A stretch of 64,000 bases of DNA from positions 27,998,856-28,062,855 of the forward strand of contig NC_064760.1 of assembly GCF_011397635.1 (NCBI RefSeq), given 5' to 3'. A program made the translations under genes and the position numbers. The notes below the pieces were generated by a model. The model was not told the origin of the DNA, searched no databases, and saw nothing but the letters and a program-made list of their open reading frames with translations. Origin of the DNA: Epinephelus fuscoguttatus. Its lineage: Eukaryota > Chordata > Actinopteri > Perciformes > Serranidae. This document shows, piece by piece, positions 1 through 24,353 of this stretch; within the stretch, counting starts at the first letter, position 1, and the number at the start of each line of letters is the position of its first letter.

Positions 1-9221
<9,221 letters not shown>

Positions 9222-10989
9222 GAATACATCTGGCAGGGATGTAATCAAAACAGTCCAGAATGTGGGTGGCTACTCTATCCAAATTCATTATTTGTTTATT
9301 GTTTACATTTTTTACAAGACATGCAATGACTCATCCTCAGTAAAAATTGCAATGCAGCTGTTCCATCCCATGTTTACAGGCCCTGAGGTAGCCTTGTGGA
9401 TCTTGTTTTGAAATATAAAGATACACCAAACTAATGCACAATGGAATAAGAACCCTATAACAGACTGGGTGATACAGGGCTAATCACCTCATATCAATAT
9501 TCACAATATACATATGTCATTATAGTATAATATTTTATATGTAATGTATATTTGAGTTGTGTCTACTTAGCAAATAATATAAAGTTTTGTGAAGAAAAAA
9601 GTGAAGAATATATTTGAAATGTATAAGAGAACTATAAAGATTATAATAAATCATCAGAAATAAATGTATGCTCTGGACAAAAATACTTCAGAGATCTCGT
9701 CAAGTAGCGACTTCTGTAAATTGCGTAGTCCAAAGCGTTGGTTGGTTAGATGGTGATGTGCTTTGTTTGTTTAATTTTCTAACTGTTGTAATGCAAAATG
9801 GAGATCTCTGTTGGCTATGTTGACAATGTCTGGCGTAGTGATACAAGAGTCAAAATGTAAGTGACAGTGTTGGAAAATGAACACCGCTGAAAGACGAGTT
9901 ATGACATTTTAAACTATATTGACTGACAGAGGCCCGTTCTCTCTCTCTAACAGTGCAGGTATGAGACACACCTGCTCAGGGCTGACAATGTAGCAGAGAC
10001 CCAAGTCACAGTCTAATCCACTATACAGTCATGAGTGTCGTTACCTCACTCAGCTGTAGAGAAGGAATACCCACACTGTACTTAATAACGCACAGAGTGT
10101 ATTTTACACCATCACTGATCCATGGCTCACACGCATCTCACTCGTCGTGAATCATAGTTTTAAATATAGCCATCCACTTGCAAGTGAGTAAGCTTATCAC
10201 TAGAATTTTGCACAACCTCTGAAATTAGCTCTGAAGTTGAAATGTATCTTTTAATGTTTGATTAAGTGTTTTTTATTCACTCTGCTGCTGAAAACCTCAC
10301 TTGAGTCCACACCACCAGTTTGACATTATCCATCACCTCAAAGCTAACGCTTACCCGTTTCAAAGGATCCTTGGTTTTTATTCAGGTTTTCAAATACAGT
10401 ATAAACAAATTTGCTTTCTATGTGCTGTTATACATTGTGCAATCTAGCAAATATATAAGAAACACACAAAGTAGTTTTCTATGTATTTTAATAAAACTAA
10501 CACATCTGTTTCCTGTCTGAAATCTTCTTTGTGTCTCATCCTCTTTTTGGTGAGAGGCTTTACAGTTGTCCTGGCCTAACATGTATACCAGACATACTGT
10601 TGAAAGACAGTGCAGTGAAGCCAAGTTAAAAGGGACAACTGGGTTGCCAAAATACTAAAGACAAGAAATGTGATATTGCTGTGTCTTGCACAGAAGGTAT
10701 TGGTTAGTCCTCCGGGATGTGGCATGGTACTCAAATAAACCAACTCAAAGGTTTATAAAATACTGTGTATGATGTAAACATCCAGCCTGAGTCAAGCTAT
10801 TCAACTGCTTGGTGGTAAGAAACTTATTTGAGGATTCTTGGTGTCACACACTGTAAATCAATTAACCTTTTGAAACCTGGAGCGACATCACTTTTGTTGT
10901 GCTGCTTTCAGACACCTTTCACAAGTATTTAAACCTTTGAAGCCTGAGCAAATTGTTGCCATTTCTTTCGAACACATGGGAAAAAAGGC

Positions 10990-11560
10990 ACTGAGCAACT
11001 TGGTGAGAAATGTCACACAAATTGTAAAAATAAATAAATAAATAAAAATAGATTTAGAAAATTATTTTTAAAAAAAACAGGGGGAAAAAAGAAAAAACTG
11101 TATTTGTTATTATTATTATTGCATTTTAAAATTATGTCACAGAATTATTAATAATAAATAAATAAATAATGAATTAAAAATTAAAATGTCTCTTTTTTCT
11201 CTACTAATTTTCTTGTTTTTAATTTTCTCTTTTTACTAATGTCTTGCTATTTTTGGGGTCATTTCTTTTTTTGTTCCTCATTGCCTTCTTCCCATGTTTT
11301 TAAAAGGAATCAAGGCAAATTTCTCAGTTTTTAAAGGGTTTTAAATTAATAATAATAATAATAATTTAATCATTTTTAAGCACTCTTTCAAAGTCATTTC
11401 CTTGTGTTTGTTTTTCTTTCTTTCTTTCTTTTTTCTTGTTTTTAAAACTCATTTTCTTGTTTTTAATATTCTCTCATTTTTTGGGTAATTTCTTCTTTCA
11501 TTGCTCACTGCCTTCTTTCTATGTTTTCAAAGTTACATTAAAAAAAAAATCTGATATTTT
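10990..11560. repeat. AT-rich low-complexity block with an internal duplication
   Basis: It holds AATA/TAA runs (11030-11060, 11150-11170, 11340-11365) and poly-T/TTTC tracts. A segment with TTTCTTGTTTTTAATTTTCT-like text near 11205-11320 recurs in diverged form near 11430-11545, suggesting a local tandem duplication of about 230 bp. Similar text is dispersed in teleost genomes. Confidence 0.6.
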
Positions 11561-12577
11561 CTATTCTAATTTTAACTTAGTACTGCTGTAAATTTTAGCC
11601 ACTTTTTGTTAATTTTATTAATATTTTCAGCTTTGATGATTATTTATTAGCATGTCTGTGTGAGGCAATGTGATTTTTCATCAATTTAGCAATGTGACCC
11701 CCCCACACTATAATACTTTTCATTTTACACTGAGAGTTTGACCATCAGTATTAATCAGGATATCAGCCCAGTTGCACTTCTTTTCTTGGTTTCCGAACAC
11801 ATTTGTGCCGTCTGCAGGCACTCTCTTTTAACAGTTTGTCCTTTGCTGTTGATGTGGCATTTTCCATAACCATATGCAGTGTTTTCTCTTTCACTGTACT
11901 GCATGTCTACTTTTACGTAATAGACTTTCAGGGGCAGATACTTTGACCATTGAAGGTGATGAATACTGTTTGTACAGACAATTTTACAGTTCTAAGTGCA
12001 GGCAAAAATGAAAGGCCACTGTGGCAATATGTTAATGTTTTGCAAATGATATTCAGTATGGAAATGTATTATTCTACACTGTAAATGTAAATAGTACGAT
12101 AACATATTTGAGAGAATATGAAACACTTTTAAAAACATTACCTGTAACATTAAGATTTATCCAAACTCTTCACTATTTTGTAAAAAGGAAAAGATAAAAA
12201 CATGTCTGTAAGGTAATTTATTTATAGTAGTAATGTAACATAGAGACTAATAGCAAAACATATATTTTAATGAGTATATAACGCGTATAAGGCATGGGAC
12301 ATGTTTATTTTTATAAACAAGATATCAGACTATGTTCTCTCATCAGCACTTGAACATTTTAACATTCTGATAAACATTTTCTGTGGTTGTCATTGTTCAG
12401 TTGCTTTGCTAAACTGTGTGGATCTGTCTGTGTTTCATTCACACGATGAGCCCGTCATGGCTTAATCCATTGTTTCTTTATGTGCACCTATTCATTCCTG
12501 TCTTTATTTACTGTCAATGATCTTGTCGTCACTGTGGTCTTCTGTCTGTGTACAAAGTTAACTCATGTTTTACAAGC

Positions 12578-12583
12578 AATAAA
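12578..12583 (+). terminator. Polyadenylation signal, distal frmpd3
   Basis: AATAAA in the context TTTTACAAGCAATAAAGTAT. It is the last good hexamer before the repeat-bearing intergenic region, so it is the likely 3' end of frmpd3. Confidence 0.5.
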
Positions 12584-13105
12584 GTATATTATATAAACTC
12601 TGTCAGAGAAGTTGGAGATGACATTGCATGCGGAAAACTTGCAGTAGTGACAGTTACAATGACTCCAAACAAATGACGTCATTTCAAAGATAATCGTCTC
12701 TCTTGCCGCTGCCAGAAGGTTCTTACAGCTGCGGTTGCGTCATTCATTTACCTCTGGCAAAAAAACAATGTTGACTCAACAGTTCAAATCTTGACACAAC
12801 ACCAACAACTGACAGTAAAATGGTTTTGTGTTGTTGACATTTTAGATGGGTTTACTTAAAATGGGATTTTCTGTGTTACTCGTATTTTTGCTCAGCATTT
12901 GAAAAGCAGATTGAAGCTGAGCCAAACACCAGCCAGGGGAGACTCTTTGTCAAAAACATCCCAATAAAGTTGTGCTCTTTTGTAAAACTGGCAACAAGAC
13001 GGATAATCCAGTAAAAATTCGACTGTGTGTGGATGTTAGAGATCTTTAACACCCAGAATACTACACACCAGCAAAACCTAAACAAGTAATATGCCATTGC
13101 CACAG

Positions 13106-13811
13106 TTAAAGGTCCAGTGTGTAAGATTTAGGGAGATTTAACGGAATCCAGTGGTGAGGATTGCAGGTTGTGACCAGATGAAACTTCTCCCAGCTAGAAC
13201 TCCTTTAGTGGTCATTGATCAGGAGGTTTGTACGGGGAGCTGAATTATCCGCAGAGGTCTCCTCCTCTCCAAGACAAATGGACCAGGTGATAAAAACACT
13301 GAATAAAGTCCTTCCTTGTTTGGCACATCGCAGACAGCCCATTGCCCAGCACCTGCAAATGTGTGCTCAACTATTTTCTCTGATAAGTTAATTTGTGCTC
13401 ACCTTATTTCTAATCCAGACATTCAAGAGGTTTTAACCAGGAGCCGCATCCTCCTCTCCAAAACAAAGAGACCAGTGATTTAAACTGTTAAAAACACTGA
13501 ATAAAGCCGTTTCACTTTCAAGTATTGGCTGCTAATTACTAAACCGCGCATCGCCCCATCTACAGCCAGCTTTTGGTTTATCTGTTCTGGGCTACTGTAG
13601 AAACACTGCAGTGCAACATAGCGATCTCTTTAAAGACTGACAAGGACCCACTTCTTATGTCTACTCCCTAAATATATAAGGCCCATTCTAAGGTAACAAG
13701 AATGCAACAATTCTTATTTTCAGGTAACTCTACACTGAAGAAAACACTTATTATATTATATATTCCATTTCTGCCAATATGTACCCTAAATCCTACACAC
13801 TGGACCTTTAA
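13106..13811. mobile_element. TTAA-flanked non-autonomous DNA transposon (MITE)
   Basis: A 706-bp block begins TTAA-AGGTCCAGTGTGTAAGAT and ends with its inverse, ATCCTACACACTGGACCT-TTAA. The terminal inverted repeats are about 21 bp with one mismatch. Both ends carry the exact tetranucleotide TTAA, consistent with a TTAA target-site duplication as made by piggyBac-type transposases. There is no internal coding capacity. The terminal sequence matches a repeat family I recognise as common in percomorph fish. Confidence 0.8.
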
Positions 13812-14665
13812 TAGTCTTAATTATAGACATTATGACACATCAAAGTGAGAAAAGCACGGGTGAAAAAAAATAATAAAATACATGATAACTGAATTCCATT
13901 TAGCTGCTTCAGCTTCAGGGTCCTGTTATTGTGCATGCTGTGTCACTGTCACACTATCTTGACTAACTGGAACACCTGCATACTGCACAGCCAGCAATGT
14001 TAGTGGTAACACCTGCTTTTCCTACTACGACAAGTCAAAATGCCTGCTGTGAAAAATGCTTATACTTACCACTTACCACAGACTGCGTTTTAGCCCAGAA
14101 TTCGCCCTGATGTCTCTGAGGTCCTGAGAGGAGTGCCAGCAGGCACATGCCAGGTGTCTCTGGCTGAGAGAAAGTTAGATTTAGCTTTAATGACAACACA
14201 AGGGGAATGAGCAGTTTTGTCACCTCTGAGCAGAGTATAGACAGGCCAATTACTACTTTATATAAATCCTACCTAACACCACAGCTGTTAGAGCTCATAT
14301 AGACAGTGTCTTGGCCTACATTACTACTGCAGTGCCCTCAACGTGCCAACAAAGAAGGTGAATATTCTAGGAGGCCTCGTTTCCTGCGGACCCACAATGA
14401 AGTTTAAGCTGAAGGAAACACCTCGACGGTTTACAAACATTAACTACTAATATCTCTGTTTTGTTTTTTCGTGTTTTATATAATAAAACAATTCGGAAAT
14501 TATACTATTTTTTGAGGCAAAACATGCACAACTCAAGCACAAATGACAGTTAAAACTCCATGTATCTGTTCAGGTGTGTATTACCTTTAACTCACCTCAC
14601 GCTTTTAATTGCATTGACATAAGCTCAAAGTAGTTAACACTATCCAGGGATGTAGCCTACCTCGC
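13812..14665. other. Intergenic sequence, no feature seen
   Basis: I see no coding exon, RNA gene or clear repeat between the MITE and the LINE insertion. Short open frames on both strands lack family resemblance. Confidence 0.5.
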
Positions 14666-15299
14666 TCGTTCACGTGCCCCCTTTTTTTCTTTAAAAACCA
14701 AATCTTTATTGACAATCCAACAAATACAAACCAAAAAAAAAAGTAATTAAAATCAGACGAAACAATATTAGAGAACATCATTTTCATTTTAAATGAAAAT
14801 ATTAAACAAGAAGCACAAATAATTTTTAAAAAAGTAAGTAAAAATGGTCTTAATGTACTGTTTAGTTTGATATTCAAATACTAAAACTAGTTGGATTTAT
14901 GAATATGATACTTTGGGATGATTATAGTCAAATTGATTAAATATAATTCTAATAATTAATAAGTTTTGTGTTATTGTTACTGTAAATAATAATATTTTTT
15001 TTTTTTGGTATTCTAAGTAGCCTATATTTTCCCACTTAAGAGGAAATTAAGAGTCAGTGTTATCAACAATATGCTGGGACACATCTTTCCAGAATTTGTT
15101 AGTGTATGAAAATTACCAAAAAAAAGAAAAGAAAGAAAGAAAGGAAGATGCAGCATTGTTTCTGGATACATTTCACAAAATGTCCCTTTTATATCTAAGA
15201 AGAAAATGGCTTCCGGGATAATATCTAGGAATGATTTAAAAGGAAACTTCCCTTAATTATTTGTAAGGAAATATTTGCATAGAGGATTACTAATATTTC

Positions 15300-15313
<14 letters not shown>
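14666..15313 (-). mobile_element. 5'-truncated L1-like LINE, antisense, with target-site duplication
   Basis: The 14-bp direct repeats TCGTTCACGTGCCC (14666-14679) and TCGTCCACGTGCCC (15300-15313) flank about 620 bp of AT-rich sequence. Read on the minus strand, it ends with CAATAAAGATTTGG followed by an A-rich tail (poly-T on the + strand at 14682-14688). This is the usual architecture of a target-primed LINE insertion. No intact reading frame remains. The right-hand duplication abuts the prps1 promoter. Confidence 0.7.
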
Positions 15314-18613
<3,300 letters not shown>

Positions 18614-19630
18614 CAAAAGGTGTTTACCATCTCCTGTGTGCTGTTACACCAAATAAGAGAAGAGGGAAATCCCCCATCCAAACACAACCATTAGCAAAGA
18701 TGTTCTGCTAACTAACCGTGAAAAAAAAACAAAAAAGAAGAATGAACTGTCATGTCTGTTACTAATGCTGACCCCACTCACTTGACTCCCTTCCTCCTCG
18801 AGCAGTGTCCCGTCATGTCTGGGCACCAAAGCAATCGCAAGCTACCAATTTAGGCCAGCGTATTTATTGTACTGGATAAATAAGTGTTTATCCACTGTGA
18901 ACTTGTCTCCCCTTACATACCATGTCGGTACAGAGTTTCTCCTGACCATTCCACCTCCGCAGGAGTCGTTGAAATCTGGTGTCAAAGAGCTTATATAAAT
19001 ATCCCTGGCAGGTTCCAGTGGTCAGGAGAAGCATCTGCCATATGAAGCTGTTACAGTGCTTTTTGTTACAATGAACGAGTGTAGTATTTCATGTTGCTCC
19101 TGTGTCCTCTGCTGTTTGAAAGATTATTATAATTAATGAAGTGAATGTGTATTGAACTAGTTTACAGTGCCACTGAAGCTCCACTCAACCAAGAGTGCCT
19201 CAACAGTCTGAAATGGAATGACTTCTTCCTCCAGTCTTCTCCTTTCCCGCCCCGCTGTTATCTAGCTGCGTTTATTTCCTCGCTGGATGAAGAACTTTGA
19301 CGTGTCTTATCAGGTTGTGAAAGATGTTCTGGATTGTTTCTTTCAACTCTTGAGGTGCCCTCCATTGAGTGGGGTTTGCCCAGTGTCCAGGGTTTACCCT
19401 TTGAGGTTCAGAGATGAAGGTGTTTCTATAGAGAAGCTGTGGGGTTTTTAGTTTGGGGTCTCTGCAGGCTGGAGCTTCCTTCAGAAATGTTCACCTGCAA
19501 TTTTATTGTTTTTCATTTTGCTCTTTTATTTTGTATGTCTGGAGGAAGGATTTGTCATTTATGTGCATATTCCAAACCTGTGTGTTTACTCAGTAGAGTG
19601 AATGCACTAGTTATCTGAGGATGTGTTCTT

Positions 19631-19636
19631 AATAAA
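19631..19636 (+). terminator. Polyadenylation signal of prps1
   Basis: AATAAA in TTCTTAATAAAATTAAATATG, about 1 kb after the prps1 stop and just before a transposon remnant. A 3'UTR of 18614 to about 19655 is typical for the gene. Confidence 0.65.
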
Positions 19637-19689
19637 ATTAAATATGCGTAAAATCTTAAACCTGGCAGTTCGGGTTTGTTTTATTGGTA

Positions 19690-20180
19690 TTCATGCATCA
19701 TACCATCAATTTCAACGTTATCATTTTCTTGGCAATCAATAAGAGTATCCTCAGTGTATACCTCTGATCTGTGCTATATCTGTCTTTAGGTATAACTTGT
19801 AATAAAAATATGAATGGGTCTAGCGGGATATCTACCTTCATGATATTGTCAATTTCATTTTTAATGCCTCCCCAGAAGCCATGAATTATTGGGCAGTCCC
19901 AAAAGATATGCGCATGATCCCAATTTTTTCCCCAATTTCTCCGACACACTGCCAATGAAGTTTCTTTCATATATGACGAGATGATGAGGGGAGTATTAAA
20001 ATATCTGATTTTTATTTTCCAGTCAGCTCTTTCCATAATTGACTACTGATTCCTTGATGACACTTTGCTCACAGATCTTCCCATACATTATCTTCAGTTG
20101 TAGTATTTAATTCAAATTCCCATTATTTCAAGATTTGCCAGGTACTTTGTGAACATTTAACCATTTCTATCAATTAATTA
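19690..20180 (-). pseudogene. L1/Tx1-type LINE ORF2 C-terminal remnant
   Basis: The minus strand encodes a fragment (20036 down to 19698) with ADWKIKIRYF, CRRNWGKNWDHAHIFWDCP and IIHGFWGGI. This is the hallmark CxxC/H...HIFWDCP..FW pattern at the end of L1-clade ORF2 proteins. No reverse transcriptase or endonuclease domain is present, so this is a 5'-truncated, dead copy. Confidence 0.75.
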
Positions 20181-20639
20181 ATTAACAAGGACAATGCACA
20201 GTACATATATTGTGTGTAAAGCCACATTTTCATTTGTAGTCTCTTGGCCCTTGGAGAATGCCAATGACATACAGTAATGTCCTACATATATATGTATACA
20301 TGACATACATGCTACAACTACAAGTCTATATTTTATTCAGTGTTTCCATACCAGAATTTAATTCCTGGGAGTGTGGACAAGCCTTCATAACTGCATTTAG
20401 ACTTAAAAAAAAAATTACAGGCATTACAATACATCAGTGAAATTTAAAGTATGAAAAATCAAAATATATTCATGTATTTATCAGACCTGTGACGTCAGTA
20501 GCTCAAAACGCAAAGAAACTAAAAATTCCTGCATGTCATTAGAATAAAAATTGCAGTAGTATATTCTGAAAAATGCCTGATACGTCTTCTTTTTGTCTTC
20601 CTTTGCCCACGTTGAATGCACCCCTGTTCAAGTAAACAC

Positions 20640-20860
20640 ATTGATTGATAGGCAAAACAACCAATCACCGACCTCGTGACGTAAGAGCATCTTGACCAAT
20701 AGTTATTCTAGAAGAGGCGGGCCTATTACGGACACCGGCAGATTAATGCCTAGTGCGCCGTGTCATCTTGGTACCGTTACACATTGTCGGACCGGTTTTG
20801 GCATTTTATTCGGGTGGAAACGAGAGAAACGTGTTGCCATCGTTACAGGACCAATTTCCG
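20640..20860 (+). promoter_or_regulatory. slc25a53 promoter and 5'UTR exon
   Basis: CCAAT boxes at 20661-20665 and 20696-20700, a CRE-like TGACGTAA at 20677-20684 and a GC box AGGCGGG at 20715-20721 precede a non-coding exon ending TTTCCG|GTAAGT (donor 20861). The next acceptor, TTTACTCAG (ending 21194), lies 7 bases before the carrier ATG. The transcription start is inferred, perhaps near 20740. Confidence 0.6.
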
Positions 20861-21201
20861 GTAAGTAGCTGTCTGCACGTGCAGCGTTGGAGATGGACAA
20901 TAGACGCCTGTGCTGCCTTTAACTTCCAACAATGAACGGAGGAAAATCAAAGTAGACACTACGGGTTATATATCTCTTGTTGTGTCTTTTTTCTAGTGAC
21001 AGCTGACTAGGTATGTAAAATTAATCTGATTTTGCATTGTATTTCTGATTACAAACTATAATTCATACATTTTATTCGTGAATTATTAAGTGCAATATGC
21101 TTTGCTGTGGTTTTCTGTCCTAACTGTCAGTATCAGTATGACTGCCTTGCATCAGAACTACACTGAAGTGATTTGTGATTCAATTTTTACTCAGCTCAAG
21201 G

Positions 21202-22083
21202 ATGGCAGGAAGTCCTGACCATAAACAAGATGAAGAGGGCCTCAGGGACACAGTGGTGCATTTTCACAGCTACTTGCATGGAGGGACCTCCAGCTTGCTA
21301 TCCACCCTCCCCACCCTCATCGTCTTCCCTGTGTACAAAATTGTGTTCCGTCAACAAATCCACAATACCCCAGTCCACCAGGCAGTGGGACAACTCTATA
21401 AAGAGGGACCTGTAAAGCTGTACAGGGGCGTGGCACCACCGTTACTGATGAGGACCCTCAACGGCACGCTGCTCTTTGGCCTTCAGGATACCCTCCTCCA
21501 CCAGCTCTCCCTGTCGACCCAAAATGTCCTCTCCACCTCTGCCCTGCCTGCTCTGGCTGGGTTCGGTGCAGGTATGGTAGAAGCTGTGGTTTTCACCCCC
21601 TTCGAGCGTGTCCAGAATGTGTTGCAAAACGGTCAAAACGACCGCCATCTACCCACCCTGAAGAGTGTTCTTGTCAGGCTGAAGGCCCAGACCCCAGCCC
21701 TGGGTTTCTACAGAGCCCTGCTGCCCATCACAGCCCGCAATGCTCTTGGCAGCTCCCTTTACTTTGGCCTGAAGGGGCCGGTGTGTGCTGTCGTGGAGGG
21801 ACAGGGCCTCTCTCCGGTGGTTTCCTCCTTCATCTCAGGGACGCTGACCTCCATGGCAATCAGCTTGACTCTTTACCCTCTGTCTGTGCTAGTGGCAAAC
21901 ATGCAGGCGCAGGTGGGAGGGGAGGCGAAGGGGGTAATGGCTTGTTGGAGGATGCTGTGGGAATCTCGGCAGCGGAGTGTGGCTCTGTTGTACAGAGGAG
22001 GTTCTCTGGTTATTCTGAGATCCTGCATTACATGGGGTATCGCCACAGCTATCTATGACAGGCAGCAGAAACGTTCAGGGTGA
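21202..22083 (+). CDS. slc25a53: Solute carrier family 25 member 53 (orphan mitochondrial carrier)
   Basis: A single coding exon of 293 aa. The ATG at 21202 is chosen because the upstream in-frame sequence contains the splice acceptor at 21193-21194. The protein shows the three-repeat carrier plan with signature prolines: FPVYKIVFRQQ (residue ~42), FTPFERVQNVLQ (~132) and LYPLSVLVANMQ (~227). YRGVAPPL, NALGSSLYF and YRGGSLVILRS..TWG match SLC25A53 (MCART6). The first repeat has PVYK and the third PLSV in place of the canonical Px[DE]xx[KR], as in the SLC25A51/52/53 group. SLC25A51 imports NAD into mitochondria; the substrate of SLC25A53 is not established. The protein is predicted to sit in the inner mitochondrial membrane. 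Confidence 0.92.
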   Translation: MAGSPDHKQDEEGLRDTVVHFHSYLHGGTSSLLSTLPTLIVFPVYKIVFRQQIHNTPVHQAVGQLYKEGPVKLYRGVAPPLLMRTLNGTLLFGLQDTLLHQLSLSTQNVLSTSALPALAGFGAGMVEAVVFTPFERVQNVLQNGQNDRHLPTLKSVLVRLKAQTPALGFYRALLPITARNALGSSLYFGLKGPVCAVVEGQGLSPVVSSFISGTLTSMAISLTLYPLSVLVANMQAQVGGEAKGVMACWRMLWESRQRSVALLYRGGSLVILRSCITWGIATAIYDRQQKRSG

Positions 22084-23640
22084 AGGGACGCGGTTAAAAA
22101 AATGTTGGTTTGATTGTATGTATTATCTATCATCCAGAAAGCCGTGCAACTATTTTACACTGATTTTTGTGTAAGTTTATTTTTCCCACTTGTGTTGTAG
22201 CCTACTCCTTATCACAGCTAACTCTCACTGTTTTCCTGGTGAGTTAACAGCCAATCATGTGCGTCACAGTGCACAAGGAAGTTGAAGGCACCACTGCAAG
22301 GACTTGAACTTCCATCTCTGCAGTGGTGGGCGAGTATTTATCATGAACCAAAGTTAAATATAACAATAATAGAAATATGGTGCTGAATCACAGGTGCCTT
22401 GTATTTTTACTGTCTTGAAGGAGAACTTCTCCATTTTAACTCATCAAAATCAGTTTACTTATCATAAGACACACTACTTATGCTATGAAAACAGTATAAT
22501 GTCCTCTGTAGCTCTGGAGTAGCTTTGCTTTTTTTTTCAAGTATGTTAGGGCATTTCTGCTTTTATGTACATGTAGAAAGAGGAAATGAAAGCAAAGAAA
22601 TGGGCCATGATGACCTCCAACAAAGGTCACCAGCCGGACTCAAACAAGGGAAGTTGGATAATGTGATCAGCACCTTAGATCCCTCAGCCATTAGGAAGTT
22701 CTCTAAACTCTGATGTTCCTGTCTGGGTTATCTCAGTTTGGAGATTATAACTTGTAACAGAAACCCCGTGTTAAAATTGGGGGTGTTGATTTTAACCAGC
22801 CAGACAGGATCTAACAAAACTGGTGTCAATATGAAAAAAAATATCCATAATTTTAGGGTTGGACCCATATGAGGGATTAAAGGTCAGCCTCTACTTGATC
22901 TTGATCTGACTTTTGGAGGTCCCCCAACTTCACGAAAGTGCAGTGGAATTTCCTTTCAGATACATAAGGGAGATGGATGCATGTTCAAGGGGAATTGTCA
23001 AGACATTATTTTATTATTGGATGATATAGATATTTCACATGAAGCAAAGGTCTAGAACAAGTAAGACACATCACAGTGGTCCTGGGCAAGCATCTGTCTG
23101 CCAGGTGGGACCTTTCTGTGTGGAGCTTGCATGTTCTCCCCATGTCTGCGTAGATATGCAGGATACATTAGCCAGAAACTAATATGCTATGTAGCACTGT
23201 ACTACCCGTCCAGGATGAGTAAGTCAGTAGATGGAATAGATAAGTTTGTTAAATTCACAATGTAGCCCATTAAATGAAACTGTAACTGTTTGACTGTGAA
23301 AGAAAAATGTCAGGTGACTGTCTGTAACCTCAACATATGCCTGTGAAATAACACAGAATAACACTATGTAATAAATATTGCTGAATACAGGCTTATTTCC
23401 CTCAAAGTGCATTAATAAATTGATATTATTGGTCATGAATTCAAGTGGTTTCTATGATGTGTCTGCTGTTTCCCTATGGTTTGAATTGTTGTCATACCAT
23501 AACTAGCCCACCAGATGGCACTGTGGTAAAACTTAAAAGGTGAAATCATCCACATCCTCTATGTGCATTCTTCCACTGGGAGGGGGTGCAGCTGTGCCAA
23601 ACGGAGCAGCGTGTAATATTTCAGGGAAGTCAGGAATCAA
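22084..23640. other. slc25a53 3' flank
   Basis: No coding exon is recognised. Candidate poly(A) signals are AATAAA at 23370-23375 and 23414-23419; neither is convincingly placed. A dispersed repeat fragment lies at about 23080-23170. Confidence 0.4.
23080..23170 (+). repeat. Fragment of a dispersed teleost repeat (related to 33515-33793)
   Basis: The text GGGACCTTTCTGTGTGGAGC and TTGCATGTTCTCCCCATGTC is a diverged internal piece of an abundant fish repeat that usually begins with a GGCGGCACGG-like head. Neither end is preserved. A longer copy of the same family lies at 33515-33793. Confidence 0.6.
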
Positions 23641-23793
23641 GTGTGTCCAATCAAAATTCTTTCCCATGAACTTTGGGAGCCAATGAGAGCCAGAGCACAA
23701 GGGCGTGTTGTCTCTACTTAAACCGTTGTTTGCTTTGAACGTTTTACACGAACGCATTTTACCTGTGAAGGACACAACGCACCTCTGCACCAG
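23640..23793 (+). promoter_or_regulatory. beta-thymosin promoter and non-coding first exon
   Basis: Two CCAAT boxes (23647-23651, 23680-23684) and a TATA-like TACTTAAA (23715-23722) precede a short exon ending CTGCACCAG|GTAAAA (donor 23794). A 5'UTR first exon followed by an exon that opens just before the ATG is the standard beta-thymosin gene structure. Start site and exon start are inferred. Confidence 0.55.
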
Positions 23794-24258
23794 GTAAAAC
23801 TTATTCTCAACTCCGCTCTTTAACAGTTTGTGCCTTGAAAAAGACGACTTATTATTGGAATATAATGCAAACATCATCAGTGTTGAGTGATTGTTTTTAT
23901 GTCTAAAAAAAAATGCGTGTGGGCGTTATTCGACGTTTCTGGTCTAGGCCATGAACTTTCCACTTAAGTCCGACCACTGTTGGGTTGATTACACTTTATG
24001 TTATGTGGTGTGTAGAGATGGGCTGTCTAAAAGCGCTGTATTCCTCTGTCCTGTATGTTTGTGTGTAGTTCATGTGACTCTTACATAACTCCAGAGTTCA
24101 ACCCAGTTCAAGCTTTTTCCTGGCTGAGGTGGGGCTTGGTTTGTATACCTGCAGACAACATACTGAGTGATGTCATGTTAATGGATGCTTTTTGGATTGT
24201 GTGTGTGTACTTTGTCGTCCTTTTTTTTTACTATTTTTTCATGCCCTGTTGATGGGTT

Positions 24259-24312
24259 AAAAAAAAAAAAAAAAAAAAAAAGTGTTTGTATGTGAATCTT
24301 TTTTTTTTTTTT
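24259..24312. repeat. Adjacent poly-A and poly-T tracts
   Basis: A run of about 23 A (24259-24281) is followed by about 14 T (24299-24312), just upstream of the acceptor of the first thymosin coding exon. The T-run may serve as its polypyrimidine tract. Confidence 0.8.
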
Positions 24313-24353
24313 GCTCACCCTCTCCCACTTTACTCCATTAGAAATCTCCCAAA

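Larger units (their letters stand above)
9222..12600 (+). other. frmpd3 3' untranslated region
   Basis: AT-rich non-coding sequence follows the frmpd3 stop codon. AATAAA hexamers occur at 9645-9650 and 12578-12583. The second is followed within about 20 bases by an A/T stretch and fits the distal end of a long 3'UTR, as is common for neuronal scaffold genes. The true polyadenylation site is inferred. Confidence 0.55.
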
